64,000 nucleotides of DNA from positions 8,448 through 72,447 of the forward strand of contig NZ_KB911598.1 in assembly GCF_000383615.1 (NCBI RefSeq). The letters run 5' to 3'. Under the pieces are notes generated by a model, which saw only the letters and a list, made by a program, of their open reading frames with translations, had not been told where the DNA came from and did no database searches. A program made the position numbers and the translations under genes. This document shows positions 9,431-18,140 of the stretch, piece by piece (position 1 is the first letter of the stretch; the number at the start of each line of letters is the position of its first letter). Source of the stretch: Streptomyces canus 299MFChir4.1 (GTDB taxonomy: Bacteria > Actinomycetota > Actinomycetes > Streptomycetales > Streptomycetaceae).

Positions 9431-9780
9431 CCACGGGGACCGGATCACGTCAGTTCCGTCGGCGTCGAGCGTGCCCTTCGGGCAGGAGCCGAACTGCTGA
9501 TGCCCGGCCCCTGGCATGCCGAGACCGTGCTCGACCTGGTGCTCGACGCGGAAAGCCGCGACCTCATGGACCCCGACGCCAACGAGGATCTGGTGCGCTG
9601 GACCCGGCTCGTGCCGGAGGCCGACACCGCCGTCGAGGGCGTGCCTGAGTACCCTTTCGGGCCGCGCAGAAGGGACGCAAGGCTCCCGTACGCGACTTGG
9701 CACAGGGCCGTTCAGGAGCGTGGCCTGTGTGGACTTCGCACGGGCCACGCCACCGCCGGTTCGTCGCGGGCCGCGGTCAG
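9431..9780 (+). pseudogene. Remnant of an Acg-type nitroreductase gene
   Basis: In one frame, ALRAGAELLMPGPWHAETVL, then DLVLDAESRDLMDPDANEDL and VEGVPEYPFGPRRRD recall the middle of Acg/nitroreductase-family proteins found in actinomycete dormancy regulons. After about 9665 the frame changes, and GRKAPVRDLAQGRSG continues in the next frame. No start, no flavin-binding N-terminus and no proper C-terminus remain. This is recognition from memory of the family, not a search. Confidence 0.55.
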
Positions 9781-9789
9781 CCGGCCGGG

Positions 9790-10623
9790 TCAGCGCAGGC
9801 CGGCGAAGAGATCGTTCTCGGGGACGTCCGCACCGGTGGTGTCCTGGACACGGGCGAAGGTCTCCACGCCCATCAACTCGCCGAACCTCTCCTTGCCCAT
9901 CTTGAGGAAGAAGATGTTCTCACTCTGACTGGCATGGGCGGCCAACGAGTCGAACTTCTGACCGCTGAACGCGGTGGTGTCCACCCACGTGGTGATCTCC
10001 TCGTCGGGGAGGCCGATCTGGGCCACAGCGGCGGCCTCTGCAGGATCCGGCTCCGGCATGTCCGGATGAAACTCGCGCATGATCTCCCCGAACCGCTGCA
10101 CCCCTGAGCGGGGCATCGTGGTCCAGTACACCTTCGGCGACAGCTCGGTCATCTCCAGCGCCGCCATCGTGATGCGGTGGGCCTGGATGTGGTCGGGGTG
10201 GCCGTAGAAGCCGTTCTCGTCGTAGGTGACGACCACATCAGGTCGGTAGTGCCGCATGAGTTCCGCGAGTCGGGCCGCGCCTTCCTCCACGGGGGTCTGC
10301 CAGAAGGAACCGGGGGCGTCGTTGCTCGCCCAGCCCGCCATCCCCGAGTCGGCGTAGTCCAGCATCTCCAGATCGCTGATCTTCAGGACCTCACAGCTCG
10401 CCTCAAGTTCCTGACGGCGCATCGAGGCGACTGCCGCCGGGTCGTGCCCGGGATCACCTGGCTTGACACCCCCCGGCCCGTCACCGCAACCACCGTCGGT
10501 ACAGGTCACGAGAACGGTACGAATACCTTCCGCCGCGTACCGCGCGAGGACCCCTCCTGTTCCGGTGGCCTCGTCGTCGGGGTGGGCGTGCACTGCCATG
10601 AGCGTCAAGGGCCGGCCAGTCAT
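9790..10623 (-). CDS. PIG-L family deacetylase (Mca/MshB-like)
   Basis: A 277-residue zinc deacetylase. The metal motif AHPDDEATG lies near residues 13-21 and GHPDH near residue 145. Internal features include DGGCGDGPGG, YADSGMAGWAS and a C-terminal QSENIFFLKMGKERFGEL segment close to those of mycothiol S-conjugate amidase relatives. The family removes N-acetyl groups from GlcNAc-inositol-like substrates, including in mycothiol metabolism. Which substrate applies here is not certain. The gene appears monocistronic and lies tail-to-tail with the nitroreductase remnant. Confidence 0.88.
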   Translation of the reverse strand: MTGRPLTLMAVHAHPDDEATGTGGVLARYAAEGIRTVLVTCTDGGCGDGPGGVKPGDPGHDPAAVASMRRQELEASCEVLKISDLEMLDYADSGMAGWASNDAPGSFWQTPVEEGAARLAELMRHYRPDVVVTYDENGFYGHPDHIQAHRITMAALEMTELSPKVYWTTMPRSGVQRFGEIMREFHPDMPEPDPAEAAAVAQIGLPDEEITTWVDTTAFSGQKFDSLAAHASQSENIFFLKMGKERFGELMGVETFARVQDTTGADVPENDLFAGLR

Positions 10624-10890
10624 CTAACAGTCCTCCTGCATGAATATGTCCTGGTCAAGATGTATGGGTCCGAGAACGTGCCCGTGCGGCGCCGGTCCCT
10701 TGGTCGATGCAACCGTGCCGGGCGGTCCGGCTGTTCCCGGTGCCGTCGTACGACCTTCCCGGCGCTGGTCGTGCCACGTGCGCAGACAGGCCAGGACACC
10801 GCCGTGCGCTGCACACGGTCGGTGTCCTGGAAAACCGGTCTACGGCGACACGCCCACGGACCAGCCCGGCTCGTGCTGCCGGGCCGGGCC

Positions 10891-12576
10891 TCAGGCGTCG
10901 ATGATGACCGGGATGATGAGGGGCCTGCGGCGGTGGGTGCGGAACGCCCAGTTCGCCACGGCGCGGGCGAGGAGCTGCTCGAGCTGGCGCGCGTCCCCGA
11001 CGCCTTCCTCGGCCGCGGTGGCCAGGGTCTTCTCGATGACGGGGACGACCGGCTCGAAGGTGGCGTCGTCGTGGACGAAGCCGCGGGCCAGGAAGTCGGG
11101 TGCCTCGGCGAGGGCGCCGGTGTCCGCGTCGACGATCGCCACCACCGTGACCACGCCTTCCTCCGCGAGGGTGAGGCGGTCCTTGAGGGACGCCTCGGTG
11201 GCGCCGCCGACCTCCATGCCGTCCACGTAGACGTTGCCGGCGGGGACCTTGCCGGTGATGGACGCGCGGCCGTCGACGAGGTCGACGACGACGCCGTCCT
11301 CGGCGATGACGACATGGTCGGGATCGACACCGGTACGGATGGCGAGGTCGGCGTTGGCCCGCAGGTGGCGCCATTCGCCGTGCACGGGCATGACGTTGCG
11401 CGGTTTGACGATGTTGTAGCAGTAGACGAGTTCGCCGGCGCTGGCGTGCCCGGAGACGTGCACCTTGGCGTTGCCCTTGTGGACCACGTGGGCGCCCCAC
11501 CGGGTGAGTCCGTTGATCACCCGGTAGATGGCGTTCTCGTTGCCGGGGATGAGGGAGCTGGCGAGCAGGACCGTGTCGCCCTTGCCGATGCGGATCTGGT
11601 GGTCGCGGTTGGCCATCCGTGACAGCGCGGCCATCGGTTCGCCCTGAGAGCCGGTGCACACGAGAGTGATCTTGTGGTCCGGGAGCTTCTCCAGCTCCTT
11701 CGTGCTCACGACCAGACCGGACGGGACCTTCAGGTAGCCCAGGTCACGGGCGATGCCCATGTTGCGGACCATCGAGCGGCCGACGAAGGCGACCTTGCGG
11801 CCGTGCTGGTGGGCGGCGTCCAGGACCTGCTGGATGCGGTGCACATGGCTGGCGAAGCTGGAGACGATGACCCGGCGTGGCGCGGTGCGCATCACCTGCT
11901 CGATCGCCGGGTTCAGCTCACGCTCCGAGGTGGTGAAGCCGGGTACCTCGGCGTTGGTGGAGTCGGTGAGGAAAAGGTCCACGCCCTCCTCGCCGAGCCG
12001 GGCGAAGGCGCGCAGGTCGGTGATGCGGTCGTCGAGAGGGAACTGGTCCATCTTGAAGTCGCCGGTGTGCAGCACCATCCCGGCGCCGGTGCGGATCGCG
12101 ACCGCGAGGCTGTCCGGGATGGAGTGGTTGACCGCGACGAACTCCAGGTCGAAGGGCCCGAAGCCGCGCCGGTCGCCCTCCCGGACCCGTACCGTGCGCG
12201 GCCGGATGCCGTGTTCCTTGAGCTTGGCCTCCAGGAAGGCCAGCGTCAGCTTGGAGCCGACGACGGGAATGTCGGACCGCTCACGCAGCAGGTACGGCAC
12301 ACCGCCGATGTGATCCTCGTGGCCGTGGGTCAGTACCACGGCCACGATGTCGTCCAGCCGGTCCCGGATCGAGGTGAAGTCCGGCAGGATCACGTCGACG
12401 CCCGGCTGGTTCTCCTCGGGGAACAGCACACCGCAGTCGACGACGAGCAGTTTGCCCGCGTACTCGAAGACGGTCATGTTGCGGCCGATCTCACCCAGGC
12501 CGCCCAGGGCGATGACCCGCAGCCCCCCTTCGGGAAGAGGCGGAGCGGCGTTCAGTTCGGGGTGCGGATGACTCAT
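10891..12576 (-). CDS. rnj: Ribonuclease J
   Basis: A 561-residue metallo-beta-lactamase/beta-CASP nuclease. LTHGHEDHIGG gives the first metal motif, HTGDFKMDQ and SDSTNAEVPG-like (TDSTNAEVPG) follow, then VGRSMVRNMGIARDLGYL and a beta-CASP region with CTGSQGEPMAALSRMA and HVSGHASAGEL. The C-terminal domain ends RRRPLIIPVIIDA. The start at 12576 (MSHPHPEL) is chosen because it reproduces the usual length and N-terminus; an upstream GTG/ATG extension to 12615 lacks conservation. RNase J matures and degrades RNA. Its divergence from the Streptomyces housekeeping copy as I remember it suggests a second paralogue. Confidence 0.92.
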   Translation of the reverse strand: MSHPHPELNAAPPLPEGGLRVIALGGLGEIGRNMTVFEYAGKLLVVDCGVLFPEENQPGVDVILPDFTSIRDRLDDIVAVVLTHGHEDHIGGVPYLLRERSDIPVVGSKLTLAFLEAKLKEHGIRPRTVRVREGDRRGFGPFDLEFVAVNHSIPDSLAVAIRTGAGMVLHTGDFKMDQFPLDDRITDLRAFARLGEEGVDLFLTDSTNAEVPGFTTSERELNPAIEQVMRTAPRRVIVSSFASHVHRIQQVLDAAHQHGRKVAFVGRSMVRNMGIARDLGYLKVPSGLVVSTKELEKLPDHKITLVCTGSQGEPMAALSRMANRDHQIRIGKGDTVLLASSLIPGNENAIYRVINGLTRWGAHVVHKGNAKVHVSGHASAGELVYCYNIVKPRNVMPVHGEWRHLRANADLAIRTGVDPDHVVIAEDGVVVDLVDGRASITGKVPAGNVYVDGMEVGGATEASLKDRLTLAEEGVVTVVAIVDADTGALAEAPDFLARGFVHDDATFEPVVPVIEKTLATAAEEGVGDARQLEQLLARAVANWAFRTHRRRPLIIPVIIDA

Positions 12577-12657
12577 GGCTTGACGGTACCCGGAGAGCGC
12601 AACGAGATGATCCATTGCCCCTGTGATCTGACCGCCCCGGTGCGAGATACTGCCCGG

Positions 12658-13146
12658 ATGAGTTCACGCACTTCCGCGGTCAGCCGGCCGGTCACCATAC
12701 GGAGGGCCGTCGCGCGGGATGCGAAGCGGCTCACGCGGCTCGTGCGTGGCTCAGGCGCCTACCAGGGGAAATACGCGGCCGCGGTGGCGGGCTACCGGGT
12801 CGGTCCTGATTACATCGAAGCCCACCGCACGTTCGTAGCCGTGGGCGCCGACGAACATGAAGGCCGGGTGCTCGGGTTCTACTCGCTCGTCCTCGCTCCA
12901 CCGGAGCTCGATCTGCTGTTCGTCGCCGACGAGGCGCAAGGACGTGGGATCGGGCGGCTGCTCGTTGAGCACATGCGGTCCGAGGCCCGTGCGGCCGGGC
13001 TCGATCGTGTCAAGGTCGTGTCGCACCGTCCCGCCGAGGACTTCTACCACCGCGTCGGTGCCGTGCGGACCGGGACCGCGCTCGCGAACCCGCCCGCCGT
13101 GCCGTGGGACCGTCCCGAATTCGAGTTTCGCCTTCCTCCCGTGTGA
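12658..13146 (+). CDS. GNAT-family acetyltransferase
   Basis: A 162-residue GCN5-type N-acetyltransferase: VTIRRAVARDAKRLTRLV at the start, the central strand LDLLFVADEAQGRGIGRLLVEHM containing the acetyl-CoA pyrophosphate loop (QGRGIGR), and FYHRVGAV near the end. It diverges from the RNase J gene across 81 bases. The substrate is unknown. The ATG at 12658 has only a weak upstream purine stretch. Confidence 0.88.
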   Translation: MSSRTSAVSRPVTIRRAVARDAKRLTRLVRGSGAYQGKYAAAVAGYRVGPDYIEAHRTFVAVGADEHEGRVLGFYSLVLAPPELDLLFVADEAQGRGIGRLLVEHMRSEARAAGLDRVKVVSHRPAEDFYHRVGAVRTGTALANPPAVPWDRPEFEFRLPPV

Positions 13147-13513
13147 CGCGGTGTGCCGGTTCGCGTGGGTGGTGCGGGCGCCGGGTTGATGACGGCGTGC
13201 GAGGGGTGGCGGGTGGGGTGTGATGCAGAACACGGTGAGTGTGCGCATGCGTGTTCGGCGCGTACTTCGTGTGGGTTGGGCCTGGTCAGGGCGCTACGGA
13301 GGGTGACTAGCGGCGCTTGTTGAAGGCTGCACAGTGCCTGTTCGGGGGCACGTGGGGAGGCTTTTTCAAACGGGCGTGAGTGTTCCGCCGGGCAAATCAC
13401 TTAGCTAGGTCCCAGGCCCAACGGCCTTTCGGCGCGTGCGAGTTGGCGCCGGGTCCCTGCTTGCCTCGATGGAGAGGATCTTTGCTCATGTCCCCTGCCG
13501 ACAGGAGCCGGTC
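13147..13513. other. Leader region upstream of the sigma-factor operon
   Basis: About 370 bases without a convincing gene. A weaker start for the sigma gene exists at 13436 or 13470, inside this stretch. The AT-richer segment near 13360-13410 is a plausible promoter zone, but no clear -35/-10 pair stands out. No hairpin strong enough to call a terminator was seen after the GNAT gene. Confidence 0.35.
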
Positions 13514-14137
13514 GTGAGGTACGACGACGCCCCGGAGGGTGCCTCGCCGGCGGAGCACCGCGCCGGGCTCTCACAGTCCATGTTCGTCGCCCTGGACCTG
13601 GAAGTGGACTTCGAGGCCTTCTACCTCGGTCACCACGAGGTCTTCCACGCCTACGCGGAGGTGCACTTCGGCAACCGCGAGACCGCGGAGGAGGTCATCC
13701 ACGAGGTCTTCCTGGAGATTCACGCCGGCTGGTCGCAGCTGCTGAGCGCGGGCAACCTCGAACAGGGTGCGTGGGCGATCGTGCGGCGCATCGTCCACAA
13801 CCGCCTCGATGCGGAGGGGCGGGGGCCGGCATTCGTCATCAACGGCCCCATCGCCCAGGCCCTCGACACGGCGCTCGTCACGGCCCGCGACAAGCTCCAG
13901 AAGATGGAGTCCGCCACCGGCCTGTACGAGGCGATAGCGGACCTGCCCGACCGGCAGTTCGAGGTGATCGTGCTGCGCTACGTGCTCGGCTACCCGACCG
14001 CCAAGGTCGCCTGGTACATCGGCATAGACGACCGGACCGTCGGCCACCACCTGCGCCGCGCCAAGGAACGCCTGCGCCTCAGGCTCGGCCTGCCCGAGAC
14101 CCCGAAGAAGTCCAAGCACAAGGGAGTGGGAGCGTGA
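13514..14137 (+). CDS. ECF-type sigma-70 family factor
   Basis: The 207-residue product has region 2 (FEAFYLGHHEVFHAYAEVHF to EEVIHEVFLEIHAGW, about residues 37-80) and region 4 (LPDRQFEVIVLRYVLGYPTAKVAWYIGIDDRTVGHHLRRAKERL, about 147-195), the hallmarks of ECF sigma factors. GTG at 13514 has GGAG 6 bases upstream; longer versions start at 13436 and 13470. Its stop overlaps the next start (GTGA), so translation is probably coupled. No classical anti-sigma zinc finger is seen; the downstream protein may play that part. Confidence 0.85.
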   Translation: MRYDDAPEGASPAEHRAGLSQSMFVALDLEVDFEAFYLGHHEVFHAYAEVHFGNRETAEEVIHEVFLEIHAGWSQLLSAGNLEQGAWAIVRRIVHNRLDAEGRGPAFVINGPIAQALDTALVTARDKLQKMESATGLYEAIADLPDRQFEVIVLRYVLGYPTAKVAWYIGIDDRTVGHHLRRAKERLRLRLGLPETPKKSKHKGVGA

Positions 14138-14805
14138 GCACCACCGTCAACGACCTCCTGGAGAGCGCCCGCCTGCCGGTCGCCCCGCGCAGCGGAGCCG
14201 ACGTCGCCGCGGGGCTGCGCCGGCTGGCCGCCGACGCCTCCCGCCGCACTCCCGCCACCGAGGTCACCCGCGCCGCCCAGGCCGGACAGCGCCTCGCCGT
14301 GGTGTGCCGGTGGGTCCTCAACGAGCCCGACGCCGCCGCTCACGTCGCGAAGATCGCCGAAGGCCCGGACCGTGGGCCGCTGACCGAGGAGGAACTCGAC
14401 GTCGACGGGGCCCTTGTCTACGCCTGCCTGCTGTCGCTGACCGGACACCCCGAATCCGCGCAGTTCTGGTGGCAGCTCGCCGCCGGCGCCGGCAGCCGCG
14501 CCGCCGCCTACTGCCTGCACCTGCACCACCTGTGCGTCGGCGAGTCCAGGCGGGCGCGGCACTGGTTCCACCAGCTCACCCACTCCATGGCCGACACCGC
14601 CCCGCCGGACGCCGCCTTCCTCGACGGCCTGGAGATCTTCGCCCGGTACGTGCGCGCCAGCGGCTCCGGAGCCCACGCGCCCACCGGCCGCCTGGAGAGC
14701 GAGATCGACCGGCTCGCCGCCCGTACTCCCCACTCCTCCGTCATCGTCGCCCGGCCCGACGGCCAACTCGTGGCCCGGCTCCAGGAGTTCAACCAACGAC
14801 GCTGA
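14134..14805 (+). CDS. Conserved protein coupled to the ECF sigma factor
   Basis: A 223-residue soluble protein that begins inside the sigma stop codon (GTG at 14134, 4-base overlap). It is alpha-helical and Ala-rich, with SLTGHPESAQFWWQLAAGAGSRAAAYCLHLHHLCVGESRRARHWFHQ in the middle. This is reminiscent of TPR/Sel1-like helical pairs that count up neighbouring small repeats. No transmembrane segment or HxxxCxxC anti-sigma motif is present. I do not recognise a named family. Position and overlap argue for a regulatory partner of the sigma factor. Confidence 0.75.
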   Translation: MSTTVNDLLESARLPVAPRSGADVAAGLRRLAADASRRTPATEVTRAAQAGQRLAVVCRWVLNEPDAAAHVAKIAEGPDRGPLTEEELDVDGALVYACLLSLTGHPESAQFWWQLAAGAGSRAAAYCLHLHHLCVGESRRARHWFHQLTHSMADTAPPDAAFLDGLEIFARYVRASGSGAHAPTGRLESEIDRLAARTPHSSVIVARPDGQLVARLQEFNQRR

Positions 14806-14915
14806 TCTTCTCCCGGTACGACAACGAGCAGGGGAGTCCGTCACCGGCCACCGGTGCCGGGGGCACGGCCGGGCGGGCTCCCCGCCAGGACGCCATCCAG
14901 AAAGGGACGTAAGCC

Positions 14916-15089
14916 ATGGACCCCAGCCTCCCTCCACCTCGCACGGGCCGGGCACGGCTCACTGCCGTCTGGGAGTGGACCGTACGACGGCGGCGGATCG
15001 CCCTCGCGCAGCTGCTGCGCGGCGCCTGTTACGGCGCCGGCACCGGAGCCGTAGGTCTGATCTTCGTGTGGGTCGAACACCGCATGTGA
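14916..15089 (+). CDS. Small one-pass membrane protein, third gene of the sigma operon
   Basis: A 57-residue ORF with GAAAGGGA about 8 bases before its ATG. It has a proline-rich N-terminus (MDPSLPPPRTGRARLTAVWE), a basic patch TVRRRRIALAQ and a hydrophobic segment GACYGAGTGAVGLIFVWVEH. It follows the sigma partner gene by 110 bases in the same direction and is typical of the tiny membrane proteins left out of automatic annotation. Function is unknown; it could anchor or tune the sigma complex. Confidence 0.5.
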   Translation: MDPSLPPPRTGRARLTAVWEWTVRRRRIALAQLLRGACYGAGTGAVGLIFVWVEHRM

Positions 15090-15141
15090 TCAACCAGCAG
15101 CAGGATCCGCGCCCGGGCGGCCGGTGCCGGGTCGGTCGCGG

Positions 15142-16608
15142 TCAGTCCGCGTCGGCGACGATGGAGCCGACGCGCTCGGCCAGGACCGGATCGCGGCGGA
15201 CCAGGATGGTCGCGTAGCCGACGGCGACGAGCAAGGCGGCGATCGCCGCGTAGGGGAACCAGCTGTACGGCGCGGGCTGTCCGGGCTTGGCGAGGTAGTA
15301 CAGCGGAACCAGGATGGCCACCGTGCCGAGCGCGGGCAGGAGGAGGTGCCGGACGACCCGGAACTCCTGCGGGCGGTACCTGCGGTAGTACAGCGGCAGG
15401 GCGATGTTGGAGGCGAGGTAGACCAGCAGGATCAGGATGGCGCCGAGCGTCGAGGACTCGGTGAAGAAGACCACCGGGTTCATCGGGCCGCCGTCCGAGC
15501 CCAGCAGGTGGCCAAGGCCCCAGCCGCCGATGATCAGCAGGGCGATGGCCGTGAAGGTGACGATCGCGTTGTTCGGAGTACGGCGGACAGGGTGGACGTA
15601 ACCGAAGAAGGCGGGCAGCAGACCCTCGCGTCCGGCGTTGAACACCAGGCGCGCCTGGGAGTTGATGCCCGCGATCAGCACGCCGAGGGTGGAGGTCAGA
15701 CCGCCGAGGTAGGCGAGGAACGCCAGCACGCCGAGGGTGTCGTGGGCCACCTCGATGAAGGGGATCCGGGTGGCCCCGAGTCGGGCCACGTCGTAGCCGA
15801 AACCCGTCACCGTGGCGTAGGCGAAGAGAATGTAACTCACCGTCATGATCGCGATGGAGGAGAACACGGCACGGCCGACGTTGCGCCGCGGGTTCTCCGT
15901 CTCCTCGGCGAGTGCCGCCGAGTTCTCCCATCCGATGAACAGGTACACCGCCAGCGGGAAGCCGGCTGCCAGACCGTTGAAACCGCCGCTGATGTGGCTG
16001 GGCAGGAACGGGTCGACGGACAGCCGGCCGTGGTGTTCCACCAGTGCGGCGACCGAGACCACGATCAGTACCAGCATCTCCGCGCCGAAGAAGTAGCCGG
16101 CCCACTTGGTGGAGACGACCACCCCGCGCAGCATCAGTACGACGGCCAGCCCGGTGAGCAGTAGCGTCCAGATGATCCACGGCAGGTCGATGCCCGTGTA
16201 GTACTGCAGGGTGATCTGCACGAACCCGCCGGAGATCGAGATGACACCGGCCATCGCGATGATGTAGCCCAGTGCCGCCAACAGCGCCGTCGTCACCGCG
16301 CTGACCGGTCCGAACGTCTTGCCGACGAAGGTGATGAAGCTGCCCGCCGAGGGGTGTGCCCGGGAGAACTCGGCGAGCGTGTTGCCGAGGAGCGCTACCG
16401 CGACACCCGCGGCCGCGATGGTCAGGGGCGAGGCGACGCCCGCGGTGGTGGCCAGGAAGGCGAAACCGAAGAAGAAGCTCATGGCCGGGCCGACGTTGGC
16501 CATCGTGGCGGCGGCGATGTCCGCCATGCCGAGGACGCCGCCGCGCAGTCGCTGCGGCGCGCCGACGGGGCCCGGGGGCGACAGCGGATCTGCTCCGGGG
16601 TGGGGCAT
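15142..16608 (-). CDS. APC-superfamily amino-acid/amine permease
   Basis: A 488-residue integral membrane protein with about 12 hydrophobic segments. It starts at LRGGVLGMADIAAATMANVGP, with the conserved SFITFVGKTFGP and VYLFIGWENSAALAEETENPRRNVGRAV regions of APC permeases. The ATG at 16608 follows GAGGAG by 7 bases; longer upstream frames read into unlikely Arg/Pro-rich sequence. The GntR/FCD regulator gene lies directly upstream on the same strand (78 bases), a common pairing for catabolic transport. The substrate is not determinable. Confidence 0.9.
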   Translation of the reverse strand: MPHPGADPLSPPGPVGAPQRLRGGVLGMADIAAATMANVGPAMSFFFGFAFLATTAGVASPLTIAAAGVAVALLGNTLAEFSRAHPSAGSFITFVGKTFGPVSAVTTALLAALGYIIAMAGVISISGGFVQITLQYYTGIDLPWIIWTLLLTGLAVVLMLRGVVVSTKWAGYFFGAEMLVLIVVSVAALVEHHGRLSVDPFLPSHISGGFNGLAAGFPLAVYLFIGWENSAALAEETENPRRNVGRAVFSSIAIMTVSYILFAYATVTGFGYDVARLGATRIPFIEVAHDTLGVLAFLAYLGGLTSTLGVLIAGINSQARLVFNAGREGLLPAFFGYVHPVRRTPNNAIVTFTAIALLIIGGWGLGHLLGSDGGPMNPVVFFTESSTLGAILILLVYLASNIALPLYYRRYRPQEFRVVRHLLLPALGTVAILVPLYYLAKPGQPAPYSWFPYAAIAALLVAVGYATILVRRDPVLAERVGSIVADAD

Positions 16609-16685
16609 GGCGGCAACTCCTCGTGCGGTGTGGCGGCGTGGTGGGTGCGCGGGCTGTCGAAGGGCGGACGGGAACGGTCCGGGCG

Positions 16686-17420
16686 TCAGCGGTGCCGGGA
16701 GCGCTGGTGTGCCTTCACCGCTTGCACGGCCGGTTCGGTCGCACCTCGCCCGAGCTCGGTGAGCAGTTCGGCGTGGCAGCGGTTCTGCGCCCGTACCGCC
16801 TCGGGCAGCGGTGCGGGCAGGAGCAGGCACAGCCGGCCGAGCAGATCGGCGGCGAACTCGCGGATTCCGGCGCCGCCGAGCGCCTCCGCGAGGGCCAGGT
16901 GGAAGCGGGTTTCCAGCTCCGCCATGTGTGCTGGGTCGTCGGTTCGGTCCAGGTCTTCGACCAGTGCGCGAAGGTGGTCCAGTCGCTCGGCCGGCACCTC
17001 TCCCGAACCGTGCGCCACGAGGCCGCATTCGAGCAGAAGGTGGAAGGCGTCCAGTGAGGCCGCCTCCTCCGCGTCGTGCATCAGGGCGACGACGGTGTCC
17101 CAGCCCTGCGCGACGAAGGTTCCGCCCGCCCGGCCGCGTCGGCGGTCGAGCAGGCCGTCCTGGCACATGCCCTCCAGCGCGCGGCGCACGGTGATCTCCC
17201 CGATCCCCAGTTCCTCGGCGAGGACACCTGCGTCCGGCAGTCGGTCCCCCGGCCGAACGGACTGCAGGCGTACCCGCAGGGCGATCCGTGACCGGACGAG
17301 ATCGGATCCGCTCTGGCCGCCCAGAGGCAGCGCGCGGGCGTGGCCCACGCCGATGACCGAGGCCGTGGGAGCTGAGCCCGGCTGGTTGTACGGCCCGAAC
17401 TTGCCCGCTGCATTCACCAC
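16686..17420 (-). CDS. GntR-family (FadR/FCD) transcriptional regulator
   Basis: A 244-residue regulator. The winged-helix part spans about residues 40-105 (VRPGDRLPDAGVLAEELGIGEITVRRALEGMCQDGLLDRRRGRAGGTFV), followed by an FCD ligand-binding helical bundle with FHLALAEALGGAG. It lies upstream of the permease on the same strand and diverges from the second permease at 18141 across a 720-base gap containing short tandem repeats (17503-17558), which are candidate operators. It probably controls one or both permeases; this is inference from layout. Confidence 0.88.
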   Translation of the reverse strand: MVNAAGKFGPYNQPGSAPTASVIGVGHARALPLGGQSGSDLVRSRIALRVRLQSVRPGDRLPDAGVLAEELGIGEITVRRALEGMCQDGLLDRRRGRAGGTFVAQGWDTVVALMHDAEEAASLDAFHLLLECGLVAHGSGEVPAERLDHLRALVEDLDRTDDPAHMAELETRFHLALAEALGGAGIREFAADLLGRLCLLLPAPLPEAVRAQNRCHAELLTELGRGATEPAVQAVKAHQRSRHR

Positions 17421-17502
17421 GACGTCACCCTAACGGCCTGCTGATCGCGGTCGTGGCCCCGAACGGGATGTCGTACGGCGGACCGTGGCCGGGAGGGAGG
17501 CC

Positions 17503-17558
17503 TCGACATCACGCGGGTCGACATCACGCGTCGGCATCACGCGGGTCGGTATCCCGCG
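17503..17558. repeat. Four short tandem repeats between regulator and permease
   Basis: Four units of 13-15 bases with the core TCG(A/G)CATCACGCG begin at 17503, 17518, 17531 and 17546; the last is degenerate. Tandem sites upstream of a GntR gene suggest regulator binding. Function is inferred from position only. Confidence 0.45.
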
Positions 17559-18140
17559 CCGGCCCTCGGTCGTGCGCCGCGTCCAAGGCGGGCGTACTGA
17601 GCGAGGAGGGCGGCAGGCGGTTCCCGCGACGACGTCTCGGGGTGGTGCATGGGAGCTCCCAGGGGGCGGGTCGCGGGAGGAGAGGATCGCGATGGAGGAA
17701 AAATTAGAGCAAGGTGAACAGTTAAACAAGACCCCTCCTCGGCCGGTCCGTGGGCACCGTGCGAGGGCCGGGGTGGCAGCCCGCCCGGTACGGCGCTGAG
17801 CAGGGGATTCGCGTCTCCGTGGGCTTGTCGGTGAGGACCCGTCGGTGTCGTGCGGCAGAGGGCGTGCGAGGCGTGGGCCGGGAGGGGAAACGCGGCGGGC
17901 GGGTCACCGGACCCCTTGTTTTTTTGGATCGCCCTGAACTATTTTCCTGAGCGCCACCGGCGTGACCGGTCCCACAGGACCGGGCTCGGAGGCCGCGGTC
18001 CACCATGCCCGCTCCACAACCGTGATCGCCACCCGCCCTGCTGCAGAACCCCCGATGCTCCCTCCTGTGCAAGCCAGGCGGCCACCCCGCCCGACCCCGC
18101 AGGCATCGTCCCTCGTCCCCACCTGTCCTTGGATGTCGAG
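17559..18140. other. Long leader before the second permease
   Basis: No supported gene. An AT-rich patch at about 17695-17732 stands out against the GC-rich background and is a reasonable promoter candidate for the gene at 18141. A run of seven T bases occurs near 17920. The remaining sequence shows only shadow frames. Confidence 0.35.
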
